Of a stretch of DNA of 64,000 bases, positions 18,955 through 29,926 are shown piece after piece (within the stretch, counting starts at the first letter, position 1; every line of letters starts with the position of its first letter). Below the pieces are notes generated by a model, which had not been told where the DNA came from, made no database searches, and saw nothing but the letters and a program-made list of their open reading frames with translations. Position numbers and translations under genes: made by a program. The stretch is from Asparagopsis taxiformis (taxonomy: Eukaryota; Rhodophyta; Florideophyceae; Bonnemaisoniales; Bonnemaisoniaceae), in NCBI GenBank assembly GCA_030407315.1, contig JALQPE010001740.1, forward strand, positions 248,001-312,000. Direction: 5' to 3'.

Positions 18955-21297
18955 AGCGGGGTGAGTCAGGGAAGGAGCGCGTTGAGGGTGCGGTATTGAT
19001 ATAGAAGTGAGCGGGTGGTGGTGTGTGCTGTGCTGTGCAGTGCAGTGCAGTGTAGTTGGGTGCCGTATCGAGTGCAGTGATAGAAATGCAGACGACGGGA
19101 ATAATTGGCATGTTTGAATTGGTGACATGCGTGACAAAACGTTGCGTATGTCCACGTGGTGCGGATTGTGAGCGACGTTTACAATTTTGCAACGTGTGAT
19201 TAGATGAATGCAGCACAATGGCGATGAGATGTATGTCCCGTACGGCTGATGACCTTACACACTGGCGGCCCGCCGCGTCACAGCAATTTATTCCCAGCGG
19301 TGGAACGCTGCGCGCCGTGTCACATGTGAACCATATCCCGACGTATTGTCATCTATTCATTTACACCGATTCATACATCTTGTTTACTCGCACACTCAGT
19401 GTACTCGGCAAGTGTACGCGCCTCTAGTGTTCTCGCGCCCTCCAGCAAAACGTTTGATTTCCATTCCATTCCCCGCTGTGTATAAAGTGCTTCAACCCCG
19501 TCGTCTTGTCATACGGCGTAAAAATTAGGGTAAAGTCGTCATCATCATAATCGTATCCAACACGTGTACAAGGATATTGAATTGGCTTGGGCGCCAAGGT
19601 TTTACAATTCTTCACACCTTTTCAATTTACAAAATGCTTTTTCTTCCACAAACGATCGACCTGTGGTGACCAAGCGCAGCATCTATCCAGCATTGATTGA
19701 GTCGAAACAATGGTAATGAGCCGCAAGCGACAAGCACGGTCGAACAAATAGTTGAAGCACAAGTGCTATCCTCTTGTTACGCATACACAGCATTGACAGT
19801 TGTAATTGTTTGTTTCAACATGCACGACAAGCTGTGAGGGACCAACGTGTAGCGAGCGGTTTGCGCATGCGATGCGTAGGTGTCACATCGCAACGGCGTC
19901 CCATTTGCTGCTGCTTCCACTGGCTGGATCAAATGGGCGTCGCGTGCCTCAAAAGTCTGCCAGGTCGTCGTCGTCGGAAGGAATAAATAAAAATATCCAA
20001 AAGTCTCGGCAGGCCATCTATGATGCACAACGTCTTCTACCGGTTGGCTCCGCGGCGCAATCAAAAGCACTCGGCGCGACCGCAGCCACTGCAGATTACC
20101 TCACTGTAAGGCGGCCGGGCGGCGACAGTCGTGCGCGGCGTATGAGTTGGACGAATGAGCAGAGGAGTTATGCGCGGTGTGAATCAAAACGGTGAAGCAT
20201 GACTGGGTAGGGTTGTGAGCGAGTCAGTTTCCAATATTTGAGGCACGATTACGGCAAGCAATTTACGCTGGCTGTTTGTCCGGGCCAATTTTAACAGCGC
20301 ATATTCTAAGAATAGATGGCCGCGGACAGGCCTGGCCAGGTCGGATTAGGCCCGGCCATACATGTGTGTCGACTGGTTGCAGCGCGCATTTGGCGTGCCA
20401 GTATGGCACGCCAGGAGTTGCCGTCGGCCGCGAGGTGGTACCAACGGCAAGCAATGGCGTGCGTACGTGCGTGCGCGTGCATGCGATCGCTGGATGGTGA
20501 GCTAGATGGAGCGCGCTGTAAATTGTGTGCTGCGCGGCGCGGCGCTGCGCTGCAATGTTTATGAACTGTGTGGCGCCGCTGCTCGTATCAACGGGGACGC
20601 CAACGACATCGTGGATCTCGCAGGAGTGTGTCTATTTTCAGGTCTGCTACTGTACGGCAGTTCATGAAGTCCAATAAAGTTGTGCCAGAGGATTTGGCAT
20701 GATGAAATTTGTGGAAGACAGTGACGAAATGATGCTATTTATGGAATGCGTCCGCGATAATTTATTCGCAATTTAACATTGACACAGCAACCAATTGCCT
20801 CGCCTTTTCTCGCCCCTGCGCACGCGCTTCGGTCCCGATATTGGTCCTGTTGACAGCTGCTGCACATTTGAAGGTAAAACCGGACAAATTTCTAACGAGT
20901 TTATCTCATATCGTGTAATGACACGCATGCCGCAACTGTAGAGAAGCGATCACTTTCTGGACCAACAGGACCACCCCCGTCATTTCCAAAAACTATTACA
21001 TCACTCCGTCCGTAAATAGAACAACGACCCAAACGGACCCTGCCCCGATGCGTCCCCTTGGCCCAATCTGCACCCTCATTGCCTGTATGAGTACACAATC
21101 GCTGTACACCCCTTTCTGCCTGCCCATTTCTTCTACTCAGCCCTGCTGCCGTTCGCGCTGCAGCGCCTCCCACTACGTAATCCCACAACACCCCAACACA
21201 ACACCATATCATTCGCTTCCCCACCCTCATCCGCAATCGCCCCCCATCGTCGCGCAATACCGCTCACCCAACGCTCACCATACCCACCACACCGCGT
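18955..21297. other. Long intergenic region
   Basis: 2.3 kb without a supported gene. It holds the promoter of the large secreted protein (a GTGCA/CTGTG-rich run at 19021-19060), a GC-rich palindrome-prone patch at 20310-20520 (repeated GGCC and GCGTGC units) and the promoter and 5' UTR of the PP2C gene. Open frames here are short, mutually antisense and without motifs. Confidence 0.5.
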
Positions 21298-22413
21298 ATG
21301 ACGTCAACCGCCCTTCTCTCCACCGTTCGCGCCATGCCGCATCTCCCGCACCCAATTCCGCCCGCCGCGCCGATCGACGCGCCGTCCGACCCGGACGCCA
21401 TGGAGCTTCCCGCCCCGCGCAAGCGTCCGCGCTCCCTACGACGCCCGCCCCCGCTCCAGGTGCCCCAACGTCCCCCGACCTCGCTCCCCAATTCCTTCTA
21501 TTGCGACGCCGAGACACGCACCGCCGCACACACCGATCGCCCCCAACCGCAACCCGTGGATGCACGCGCCGCACCGCCGCCCCCCGTCGTCCCCGCCGCC
21601 CTCCAATGGCGCGGCGACGCCCGCACCGCCGCCCACACACGCAAGGGCCGTATGCGTCGCCAGAATGAGGATCGCGTCTTTGCGCACGACCCCTCGGGCG
21701 TGTACGGCGTCTGCGACGGTCACGGCGGCGACGTCGCCGCAGATACCGTCGCTAACCGCTTCCCGATGCTCATGGCGCAGCGCGTCTCCCTCGTGGACGC
21801 ATTTGCCGCCGTGGAGGCCGAGGTATGCACCCATATCAAGGGCGCCATTGCGCGTATTCCATGCCCCTTGCAGAATCCTATGCTTATTGGTACCACCCTC
21901 GTTGCGGTGCAAATACAGCGCGGCCAGCAGCTGCGCGTTGCACATGTCGGCGATTCGAGAGCTATGCTCATAGACCGTACCGGTAGTGCCATTATGCTCA
22001 CCGAGGACCATTCGCCGGAGCGTCCCGATGAAGTGGCGCGCATCGAGCGTACTGGCGGTATGGTGGTGCATGGACGTGTCAATGGTATGCTCGCTGTGAG
22101 CCGTGCTATTGGCGATATGCTCATCAAGGCACAGGTGATTGCTGTGCCGGAAGTGTCGTTGTATCAACTGAGTGGGGACGATCAGTTGGCTGTGCTGGCA
22201 AGTGACGGACTATGGGACATGGTTTCGGACGTTGAAGTAGCAACGTTTTTGAAGTCTGTACCGCTACAGGAGGGCAGTATTGCAGTTCCATTGGATTTGG
22301 AAGGCGCAGCGGAGCAATTGGTTAAAATGGCTGTTGAACGCGGTTCAAGAGATGACATCTCGGTGGTACTGGTCGACGTGCGCGACTTGAATTCGACGGC
22401 TATGGTGATGTAG
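21298..22413 (+). CDS. PP2C-family protein serine/threonine phosphatase
   Basis: 371 residues. Metal-dependent (Mn/Mg) Ser/Thr phosphatase of the PPM family. The N-terminal 105 residues are Pro/Arg-rich and probably disordered; the catalytic domain runs from about 112 to 368. Motifs in order: RRQNEDR, GVCDGHGGD (metal-binding Asp140), IGTTLVAVQ, VAHVGDSRAML, LTEDHSPERPDE, LAVSRAIGD, LASDGLWDM (Asp303) and GSRDDISVVLVDV (Asp352-Asp353), so the metal site looks complete. The ATG at 21298 is the first in frame; ATGs at codons 13 and 35 are alternatives. High GC and CpG in the first 500 bp contrast with the rest. It is convergent with the next gene, stops 130 bp apart. Confidence 0.93.
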   Translation: MTSTALLSTVRAMPHLPHPIPPAAPIDAPSDPDAMELPAPRKRPRSLRRPPPLQVPQRPPTSLPNSFYCDAETRTAAHTDRPQPQPVDARAAPPPPVVPAALQWRGDARTAAHTRKGRMRRQNEDRVFAHDPSGVYGVCDGHGGDVAADTVANRFPMLMAQRVSLVDAFAAVEAEVCTHIKGAIARIPCPLQNPMLIGTTLVAVQIQRGQQLRVAHVGDSRAMLIDRTGSAIMLTEDHSPERPDEVARIERTGGMVVHGRVNGMLAVSRAIGDMLIKAQVIAVPEVSLYQLSGDDQLAVLASDGLWDMVSDVEVATFLKSVPLQEGSIAVPLDLEGAAEQLVKMAVERGSRDDISVVLVDVRDLNSTAMVM

Positions 22414-22543
22414 AATTGGCGACCTTTTGCACAGTTTTCTCTCGTTGTCATTGATGATATGTTGGTAAATTTCGTATGGAAAGCAGAGCATTGATGAAGA
22501 GTCATTGCTTTGTGATTGTTTTACAATTTGCGTATACATAGGT

Positions 22544-22927
22544 CTATACCCAAGTGGATTTAGCTTTACTAGCGGCGAGTTTGGCGACTTGCAATTCGAG
22601 ACTGGCGAGCTGTTCCTTAACCTCGGCGGTGGCATCGGAGAGCGACTGCAGCACTGCGAGGTGGGAGCGCAAGGCATCGGCATCGGCAAAGAAGATGTGC
22701 GACGTTTGGTGAAGCGCAGCCAATGCGGCGGATGCTGTGTGCGCAAGCTGGTTGGTTATGGCGGCATGAGAAACAGTGATACGAGATGCACGTGTCGTAC
22801 GCGATGCGAGCGCCTCCATTACACTGACTACTTGCGCGCAGAGAGTATCAGTCGCGCGCTCGACGTCTACAAGCTGCTCGGTTAGTGCAGGCGATGACAT
22901 GTGAGGGGATGAGTGTGGTTGCGGCAT
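22544..22927 (-). CDS. Small coiled-coil protein, BORCS6/lyspersin-like (tentative)
   Basis: 127 residues from an ATG. Almost entirely helical heptad-like sequence after a short Pro/Ser/His N-terminus. The run SRITVSHAAITNQLAHTAS, later ADALRSHLAVLQSLSDATAE and VKEQLASLE, lines up without gaps with the BORCS6 (lyspersin) C-terminal pattern 'S.IT..H.....V..........EL...M.P+..LA.+IK.IK..L..LE'. BORC is an eight-subunit complex controlling lysosome or endosome positioning through Arl8. The match is short and by eye; another small coiled-coil complex subunit is possible. It ends close to and convergent with the PP2C gene. Confidence 0.6.
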   Translation of the reverse strand: MPQPHSSPHMSSPALTEQLVDVERATDTLCAQVVSVMEALASRTTRASRITVSHAAITNQLAHTASAALAALHQTSHIFFADADALRSHLAVLQSLSDATAEVKEQLASLELQVAKLAASKAKSTWV

Positions 22928-23263
22928 GGTGCAACAAGGCCATTCCCTACTGCTCGACGCGGTGTGGAACTAACGGCACACGACACACGACTCGTGCAAT
23001 GGCAAAGCTATTTGGCGGAAAAAACAGGAGCGTGTAATCAATTTGACTGCAAGCTGTCTGCACGGACCGCGGACCTAAAAAAGGCGCGGCAAGCGGGCAC
23101 GGCCTGTCGAGCTACAGTACATTGGAGGCGAAACTTACTATTTAATTCATATCATTCATCCAAACTTACCGCGTACAGCAAGTTACGTACCTTACTACGC
23201 GAGCACACGCAATAACCCATCGATCTCACCGACGAGATATTTGCGAGCCGCGACCAATCATCA
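22928..23263. other. Intergenic region
   Basis: 336 bp upstream of the BORCS6-like gene and downstream of the next minus-strand gene. Nothing recognised. Confidence 0.4.
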
Positions 23264-23620
23264 TCACGTCTCGACCAGTCGCACCAGCGAGTACTGCAGC
23301 TCGCGATGACAGCCACTACCAGCGCTGTTTGAAGCCGCGTCGTCCGTCTCCCAGAACGCAAAGCCGTCGTCGTCGGCGACGGCGTCGTCGCGGTAGCCGA
23401 CGATCCACGCGCCGAGGAGCGCGCCGATGATCGCCGAAAACATCCCCAGAATCCCCACGTAGGACACGAGCACGTTGATCACGCGCGCACGCCCGCCCCC
23501 GCCGCCCTCAAAGCTCGCCAGCTGCGCGAAGATCATGCGCGCGCGCTGCCAGGCCGTCACGCGCGTCGCGTCGTGCGCCGCCCCCAGCGCGGGTAGTAGC
23601 GCGCCGTGCAGCCCGCGCAT
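23264..23620 (-). CDS. Small single-pass membrane protein, unknown
   Basis: 118 residues from ATG 23620 (MRGLHGALLPALGAAHDATR); the frame extends 13 codons further up only to a TTG. One strong membrane segment at about 49-75 (INVLVSYVGILGMFSAIIGA, then LLGAWIVGY) is preceded by a Gly-rich, Arg-containing loop and followed by an acidic tail (YRDDAVADDDGFAFWETDD). By the positive-inside rule the N-terminus should be cytosolic or matrix-side. High GC (about 65%) compared with neighbours. No family recognised; coding status is supported mainly by composition and the membrane segment. Confidence 0.5.
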   Translation of the reverse strand: MRGLHGALLPALGAAHDATRVTAWQRARMIFAQLASFEGGGGGRARVINVLVSYVGILGMFSAIIGALLGAWIVGYRDDAVADDDGFAFWETDDAASNSAGSGCHRELQYSLVRLVET

Positions 23621-24328
23621 CGCGGAGATGTCGCGTTGCGGTTGGGAGACGCAATTCAAATGCGGCGTCGTCGGGTGTGTGGCGCGTTGTGTTGCGTGCA
23701 GGGTCGTACAGAAATGTGCGTGGTGCAGGGTGTCGTTTTGGCGCGCTTAAATTAATGGTTTTTTTTGACGCTTGGTGGCTGTGAATGACTCAGTTCTATT
23801 GTGCTGCGCTGGGTGATCGTGGAAACAGTCTGCGGTCGCGGTGATGACGAGTTTTGCTGATGCAATGCTTGTTGCGCTGCTTGGTGTGTGGTTATCACGT
23901 GCGCGGGTGGTTGGGCGTGCATTGCTATGCATTTTCATCCTCGTCAGGGCTCGCGTGTACGTCGAGAGATGTGATTTGTGGAGATGGTGCAAAGCGTATA
24001 TGGCTTAATTGTGTTTGTATTGTAACCGAAAGTGGTATCTATGTCGAGCAACGAGTTGCGGCACGCTATTGATTTATACGCCGCCCAACGATAGTCGCAG
24101 TTGAATTCAGAGCTGGTTGCGAACGAAGCGCCCAGCGAGGTAGAGTATGAGCCACAGTACAATTTGGTGTAGCGAAAGACACGTGTACAAACGCAGAAGC
24201 TTCGATTCGTGTCTACGTAGAGATTCCGACGTGTTTCTCGCAACGCATGTAAACTGTGCAAGTTGACCACCAAAATTGATTTCGTTTTTTTTCTAAACGC
24301 AAAACTTACTGTCTACCGATTCTTCCTG
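23621..24328. other. Intergenic region
   Basis: 708 bp. Small frames only; nothing recognised. It contains the 5' flank of the small membrane protein and the 3' flank of the 800-residue orphan. Confidence 0.4.
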
Positions 24329-26731
24329 TCATCGCTCTCCCAGCCGACCGACCGACACTCTCTCAAATGTGAGCCGTCTATCGTTGTGCGAAATCGCCCT
24401 AAACTTCCCACACTCCAACACGCGATTCGCAGCCGCAACGAGCGTCTCTATGCCATACATACTGTCTCCATTCACACCTTGCCGCGTCATATATGCAGAT
24501 TCCGCACCATACCTCGCCATCGACTGCACGATGTACTCGACATCCGAGTGAGGATCAAAATCGGCGCCAACTGCGCCCAGATGCTCATCGTCCAAATGCA
24601 CCCCATTCTCAAGCAGCCTGTTCATCTCGGACACAAACTCCCTCGACAACCGCTCTTCGTTGCTCAGACACGCTATCTCCATGTGCATGATATCCGCATC
24701 GATGCTGTTGCACTTCGTCGACACATGTTCGTGGAAGGTCTTGAGCGTCAAAGAAGACTGATCATAAGCCCAGAGCTCGTGAAGCGGCGATCTGGCATAG
24801 GCGAGCGCAACACCATTTCCGTCTATCCGTAGTAGTTTCATGCCCATTCTGACGCAGTCTGTCAGCGTTGGCTGTCGTTCAACGACCGGTCCGCCGCTTT
24901 TTGAAAACGCGTCCGAGAGACAGTTTCCGCCGTCCTGGAAATTCACTCCATACCCACTCAGAATTCGTAGCAATGCAGCGTCTTTCCGTCTGGCCATTGG
25001 AAATTCATGCTCCAAATGCAGAGCGCGAATCACATTCTTTGTTTCGACACCGGTAAACGTCCTTATGACTGCCGACGCCGCCTCGGCTGTGACCCCGCTG
25101 ATTCTCGAGCTCTTTGTCGGTAGTATTTCGACGTTTCCAGCGTCGCTTAGTCGGCCTAGGTATTGCACGCCGCCTATCCATACTGGTATTCCAATATCGG
25201 GTCCGCGGTTGCGCACTACAAATGTGTCTAGAATAATGTTGTACACGTCCCAGAAATCCATCCCGCTATTGCTGTTGCTTATCCACTTGTTCATAAATGC
25301 GGTCTTCGCTCTTGCTATAAGACATGCGGTCTCGCCCAGGTCTTGCTGCTGTTCCGCAATCCAGGCAAATTCTTTTTCTACGTCATCAATGTTAATATTC
25401 GAATTGGAGTCATGCAGATGCTCTCTATATCTCTCAACAAATGTTTCAGACAACTTGAGTATTCCCCTCTCTTCAATTCTTCGACGCTTAGCCCTAGTTC
25501 CTCTCAATTTCGCTTTCAAGTGCTTCAGTGCCGATTTCTTTCCGCCGAGGACGAGATCGCCTAGCTGCGTTTCACTGACATCGTAGACCGATTCATGTTC
25601 GGGTCCTAAAGTATGCTCGAGCGTGCTATAGTTCACATCAGACACCACGTCTCTAAGCTTTTCGGCATATGCGTACCGTTGTGACTTGTAGCAAAGAAGT
25701 AATATCCGTCCGGGAAATTGCAGCAGGGAAGCGCATTCACTAAAGGTGTAAAAAGGATTATTGATGCAACATCCTGACAGCAGTGCGTGACAACTGAATC
25801 CACCATTGTCGCTATCTATCGATGGATCACTGGCCAAATCTGCCGGGAAATAGTCATTGCCATCGTACCGAATCCTTGCTCCATTCATCTCTATCATTTT
25901 CCGCTTGCTTTCTTCCGCGTCCAAATACATGTCGAGCTCGGCAATATTATTCGCCCACTCATTGTCGGTCAGATTCGGCCCCGTTCCTTTCACCAGTCTT
26001 TGGCGATAGTTGCGTTTTGAAAGACCAGAGTCGTATAAATACAGGTCTGGGACGTAGGAAAGCGCATGCTCTTCTTGTTCATGTGAATCTGAGTATAGGT
26101 TGAAGGTGATAGAGACGCCTTGCTCTATGCACTGTATTTGAATGGAGCAAACAATGGTGTAGAAACCAAATACATTTGTATCGTGGACTTCGTGCGCCAC
26201 TGCTGTATCCGCTGTGCCGCTCCATATTTTGGCAAGAGATTCAATGGATAATGGGACAGTATCGAAGCTTCTTCTGTTCTGAGATTCTGGTCTATTGACA
26301 TGTTGCAAAATTCTCTCATGACTTTGATTTTGGAAAAGATTGTCGATGATTTGTTTCAACTGCTGTTCTTCTGGGGTAGATGGACTTTCTGAAGGATGGT
26401 ATGGATTGAAATCAGTGTCGACGGTGTCGAATCTCGGTGGGGGCTCTTGTTCGCTGATTTGCATATATTGTTTATCGTCAAGAATCCATTTTTCTTTAGA
26501 GTAATATGGTCGCATAATCAACTCATGTATCTGAGATTCCAGAACGTGCACAATTTTGGCTGTATCCCGCCGATTGAGAAGGGTACCGGCACATTCTGCG
26601 ATGAACACACCGGCTGAGAGTACCTTGTCGAGGAACTGCTGGGGGTTGGGGTGCTGTTCTGGAGTTATAATGTGTGCAGTGATGGGATAAAGTGCCGTTG
26701 AACGCTTCCTGGAGACTGTTCTGGTAGTCAT
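24329..26731 (-). CDS. 800-residue protein of unknown function
   Basis: Single uninterrupted frame from ATG 26731. Soluble; no signal peptide or membrane segment. The N-terminus (MTTRTVSRKRS) is basic. An acidic/Pro-rich linker lies at about 100-125 (EPPPRFDTVDTDFNPYHPSE). A strongly basic helical patch at about 395-420 (KKSALKHLKAKLRGTRAKRR) could be a nuclear or nucleic-acid-binding element. Gly- and Trp-containing stretches (FWDVYNIILDTFVVRNRGP, GIPVWIGGVQYLG) suggest a folded middle domain. I recognise no family. Codon use and length make it real; it may be lineage-specific. Confidence 0.75.
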   Translation of the reverse strand: MTTRTVSRKRSTALYPITAHIITPEQHPNPQQFLDKVLSAGVFIAECAGTLLNRRDTAKIVHVLESQIHELIMRPYYSKEKWILDDKQYMQISEQEPPPRFDTVDTDFNPYHPSESPSTPEEQQLKQIIDNLFQNQSHERILQHVNRPESQNRRSFDTVPLSIESLAKIWSGTADTAVAHEVHDTNVFGFYTIVCSIQIQCIEQGVSITFNLYSDSHEQEEHALSYVPDLYLYDSGLSKRNYRQRLVKGTGPNLTDNEWANNIAELDMYLDAEESKRKMIEMNGARIRYDGNDYFPADLASDPSIDSDNGGFSCHALLSGCCINNPFYTFSECASLLQFPGRILLLCYKSQRYAYAEKLRDVVSDVNYSTLEHTLGPEHESVYDVSETQLGDLVLGGKKSALKHLKAKLRGTRAKRRRIEERGILKLSETFVERYREHLHDSNSNINIDDVEKEFAWIAEQQQDLGETACLIARAKTAFMNKWISNSNSGMDFWDVYNIILDTFVVRNRGPDIGIPVWIGGVQYLGRLSDAGNVEILPTKSSRISGVTAEAASAVIRTFTGVETKNVIRALHLEHEFPMARRKDAALLRILSGYGVNFQDGGNCLSDAFSKSGGPVVERQPTLTDCVRMGMKLLRIDGNGVALAYARSPLHELWAYDQSSLTLKTFHEHVSTKCNSIDADIMHMEIACLSNEERLSREFVSEMNRLLENGVHLDDEHLGAVGADFDPHSDVEYIVQSMARYGAESAYMTRQGVNGDSMYGIETLVAAANRVLECGKFRAISHNDRRLTFERVSVGRLGER

Positions 26732-28169
26732 AATGTCTGTGTGTGGGGCACTGTCGATTGTCTTCGGCGATGAGAAAAATGGCGCTCTATCGGGAGCTAT
26801 TTATTCGTAGAGACAGCGCAACATTGTCACGTTACACGTGCCCGTAACGATGTGGAGCAGCAAAATTCAAGATATGTAATCATTTCAAACAAATCTCAAC
26901 GTTATCTGGACACATGTCATTTTCGGTGATCTATTGCTTCTGTGGACATACCTTTATGGAAGAAGGGGGCCCATAACGGTATGCTGTCCCTCCTTAATCT
27001 TCAGCATCAAATCATTGGACATTCACATTAGAGAGACGGAGTGCTATCACCCCGAAATAGAATTACTTCTTCCAAATGACCTGCTTCCAGCCTGTCTGCA
27101 AAACTCCATCGCAGCTTTACATCACTGTCACAGAAATCAAATTGAACCAAACCTACATGTGAGTAGAAGATGCGCTTTACCAGGGACAATACGCAGCATT
27201 GTGATTCCAATCATGGGCCACAAAGATGTCGGCCTGCCTGCATGTTTATGGCATGTTATGGTTCAGGAGGTAAACGTACCCGTAGGGTACGCCTCTTATT
27301 CTCCATCCTTGCTGTACATATGAAGCTCATCATTTCTCCAAATTTCTAACGTTTCTTCATTCTATTCTTGGAGCAATAGTTGATGTTAACATTGCTGACG
27401 TACTAAAGCTTCCCCCTATGTGATATTCTTCCCACAACACATTCTCTCGCCAGTGTTACACGTTTTGTCGTTAATATATACTCCATACACCAGAATATAT
27501 GCATCCGCAACGATTTCTAGGATATGGTAGACTGAATTGTCCGAAGAGTATATACATGATGCATGGTAGACGGTGGCTACCTGAGAGTGTCTAGCGTTTC
27601 CCAGGTAGCAACTGCGTATGAGCAACTTGATGGGTTTCATTTCCGCGTAGTGGACATTCCTTCGACGAGACGAAATTGAAAATGAGCGAGATTGGGACAC
27701 TGTGCTATATTGCACAATACGAAGATGAATCCAAAATAGCTGTCCCTGTAAAAGTGAATGGTGAACAGAACAGGCCACCTAGACTAGTTTTGGTGTAGAC
27801 AGAGCTGATACTTCTCAGCATAAAGTAAGTATCCGTATCGAGGAGAGTGGAAATGTATGAAATTTGAGAATATGAGTATAGTTACCACCTCACAGAAAAG
27901 CTACCTTCTACATCACCTTTTCCGGAATACTGAACTTGAAAACTCTCTATTTCCTCGCCACCAGAGCAAATGTCTATGAGCTTTGCACAGACGCAATATC
28001 CTTGTTTGAATTCATTTGACCCAATTCAAAATGGATCAATGCCATCACCTGTCGTACTCAAATACCAGTTTGATCACTGGACGTTACAAAATGAAAACAA
28101 AATGTAAAGCTCTGCAAAAACTTTTGTTTTCAGCAGAGCCAAGTTTCAAACCCACATTGTCTAGCTGTT
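26732..28169. other. Low-density region, no supported gene
   Basis: A 1.4-kb A/T-richer stretch. Open frames at 26934-27323 (+, non-ATG start) and 27416-27778 (-) have no recognisable motif and are too weak to call. Possibly old, decayed repeat sequence. Confidence 0.4.
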
Positions 28170-28640
28170 CTAAACATTTGTCAAGACTAGATCTGGATGC
28201 AGCGATGTTATACTCCCATAAGAATGAAGACTGCTATAGTGCGAAAGTAGATCGAACAAACGGAAAGCTGTGATTGACAAGCGTGCCAAAAAAGTCCAAG
28301 GGTGACGCTTATGTGGAGCAACGTCAGTCTCATGCAAAGGGATGTGATTACGATCCGTAAGAAGTTCAACAACGTCGCCACGACCCTTATATTTGGGGAT
28401 GGCGCAGTGCCTTGGTGATATATCGAAACGTTCCTGATAAGATTGAACATCATCATGCTACTGAATAGATACCGCAACATAAATGCAATCCACTCTCCAT
28501 GTCTAATGCCTTGGTTTCCACTCTTTTGCAGACCATTTGTTCGTTTCCAAAAGATTTCGTAGAACGAACCAATCAATATAAGCCCCATTAGAAGGAATCT
28601 ACCCTCTTGACGGGTTATTCAAAATGACTGCTTCCTTCGT
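28170..28640 (-). pseudogene. Degenerate coding-like stretch, unknown family
   Basis: One minus-strand frame reads as protein-like sequence with in-frame stops: IPSNGAYIDWFVLRNLLETN, a stop, more sequence, a stop at 28460-28458, and then 95 open codons containing HCAIPKYKGRGDVVELLTDR and HETDVAPHKRHPWTFLARLS, ending at a TAG at 28172-28170. No ATG starts the open part. The balanced amino-acid mix suggests a dead gene or mobile-element fragment; the family is not recognised. It could also be chance. Confidence 0.3.
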
Positions 28641-29299
28641 CTACTAGTTACAACGGGAACGTATCTAGATATCTAGTCGCCCACTGTGAGCTCCCATCTA
28701 CATCGCAGGATCATATCGAGCGGTTCATTCGAGGGCGAGCGTCACGGTATTTTTAGAGCATCACAGTTACTAGTTCCGATACACTGCAAATGTTGATAAA
28801 CGGTTCAGTTTATTCGGATAGCACCACGCGTATTGGGTCTGTTTCAGAATCTATTCATAGTTATCGCTTCCCATTTGATATGCTCCAGGAGGAGAGATCA
28901 ATACTTTTATTTGGAAGCAATCAACGCTGGGCTCTTGCGTTTTTCAGTTCCTGCAAAGTAACTAGTGTAACACGAGGCAGACCTTGATTCTATGCGGCAA
29001 AACATCTCCTTGTTTCGGCAACTTTATTAAATGCAGCAATAAACAAAAAAACACTTCAACGAAACTTGAACTAAATCAGTAACGGGTAAATTCGTGAGCA
29101 AGAAGGACAGCTGGGCATGGGCGAAAGACTGAAATGACTGAATCAGATACTTGATACATACACATACACCAACAGTACCCTGGGGGTTCTTGCAGAACGG
29201 TGTGATCTACCTAAGGGTAGTCCACCACCTTTACATATCCTATCACCCAACCTGCACGCCATGAGGATAAATTATTCTCCAACATGCTAAGTGACCACC
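28641..29299. other. Intergenic region
   Basis: 659 bp, nothing recognised. Its right end is the 3' flank of the minus-strand membrane protein gene. Confidence 0.4.
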
Positions 29300-29926
29300 C
29301 TACACATTTTCATCTCCATCAAGATTAATGGTGGACAAATCATCCGACCATTCACTGACACGCCTTAGAGGTTTTCCACATCTGCCCTCTACATCCAAAT
29401 CCACATATCCCGAATATGCATCCGGAGCGCTGTTTGCAGCACGCATCAGCGACATGATTGCGATGCCGACCAGCGCGCACACGGTGAGGATCAGCATGGA
29501 CAGCATTGTAGCCACACCGGCACTAGAGCCGCGACGCGCATGAGTAGCACGTGGAATTTGCTCATGCGCTGCTGTGTCTGCACTGACGCTGACGGATGCA
29601 TTGCGTGCGGTGGAATTGGCAGAAAGTATATCTTTGATGTGCAACATAAACTTTCTAAACGCCGCTTCCATGCCCCCGGGGCCGCCATTCTCGCTTGTGA
29701 AGAAACCCGCGTGCACGGACGCGTTGGTTGTGCCAGTTATGATGGGCGTACCGGCAATGACGGGCCTGCTATCGGAGGTAACAGAGGCTCGCACACGCAC
29801 GGGTGGATTGTTCGTGCCGTTCCTCTGCCTAGTTTCTTTCGCAACCAGGCTCACTGTGCTGCTGATTATGGAGCAGCAGATGACGCTCATGAGGAATACT
29901 TGGAATCTCGTTCCGGAAAACGCCAT
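29300..29926 (-). CDS. Type I membrane protein with signal peptide, unknown
   Basis: 208 residues from an ATG. The N-terminal hydrophobic run FQVFLMSVICCSIISSTVSL is a likely signal peptide (about 1-29). The luminal part (30-130) is Thr/Ser/Asn-rich with several N-X-S/T sites (NGT, NAS, NST). A second hydrophobic segment at about 138-163 (VATMLSMLILTVCALVGIAI) is followed by a 45-residue cytosolic tail (SGYVDLDVEGRCGKPLRRVS) that is acidic near its end. This is a type I single-pass topology. No family recognised; it could be a small surface or endomembrane receptor-like protein. Confidence 0.65.
   Translation of the reverse strand: MAFSGTRFQVFLMSVICCSIISSTVSLVAKETRQRNGTNNPPVRVRASVTSDSRPVIAGTPIITGTTNASVHAGFFTSENGGPGGMEAAFRKFMLHIKDILSANSTARNASVSVSADTAAHEQIPRATHARRGSSAGVATMLSMLILTVCALVGIAIMSLMRAANSAPDAYSGYVDLDVEGRCGKPLRRVSEWSDDLSTINLDGDENV

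Noticed and set aside
20310..20520. Possible CRISPR-like or structured repeat in GC-rich patch
   Set aside because: Short imperfect GGCC/GCGTGC palindromes with no regular spacing.
21436..22167. 243-codon minus-strand ORF
   Set aside because: Entirely antisense to the well-supported PP2C gene; no motif.
24840..25586. 248-codon plus-strand ORF
   Set aside because: Antisense shadow of the 800-residue minus-strand gene; Ser-rich without a domain.
28208..28588. 126-codon minus-strand ORF
   Set aside because: Shares the strand but not the frame of the more protein-like degenerate stretch; no motif.
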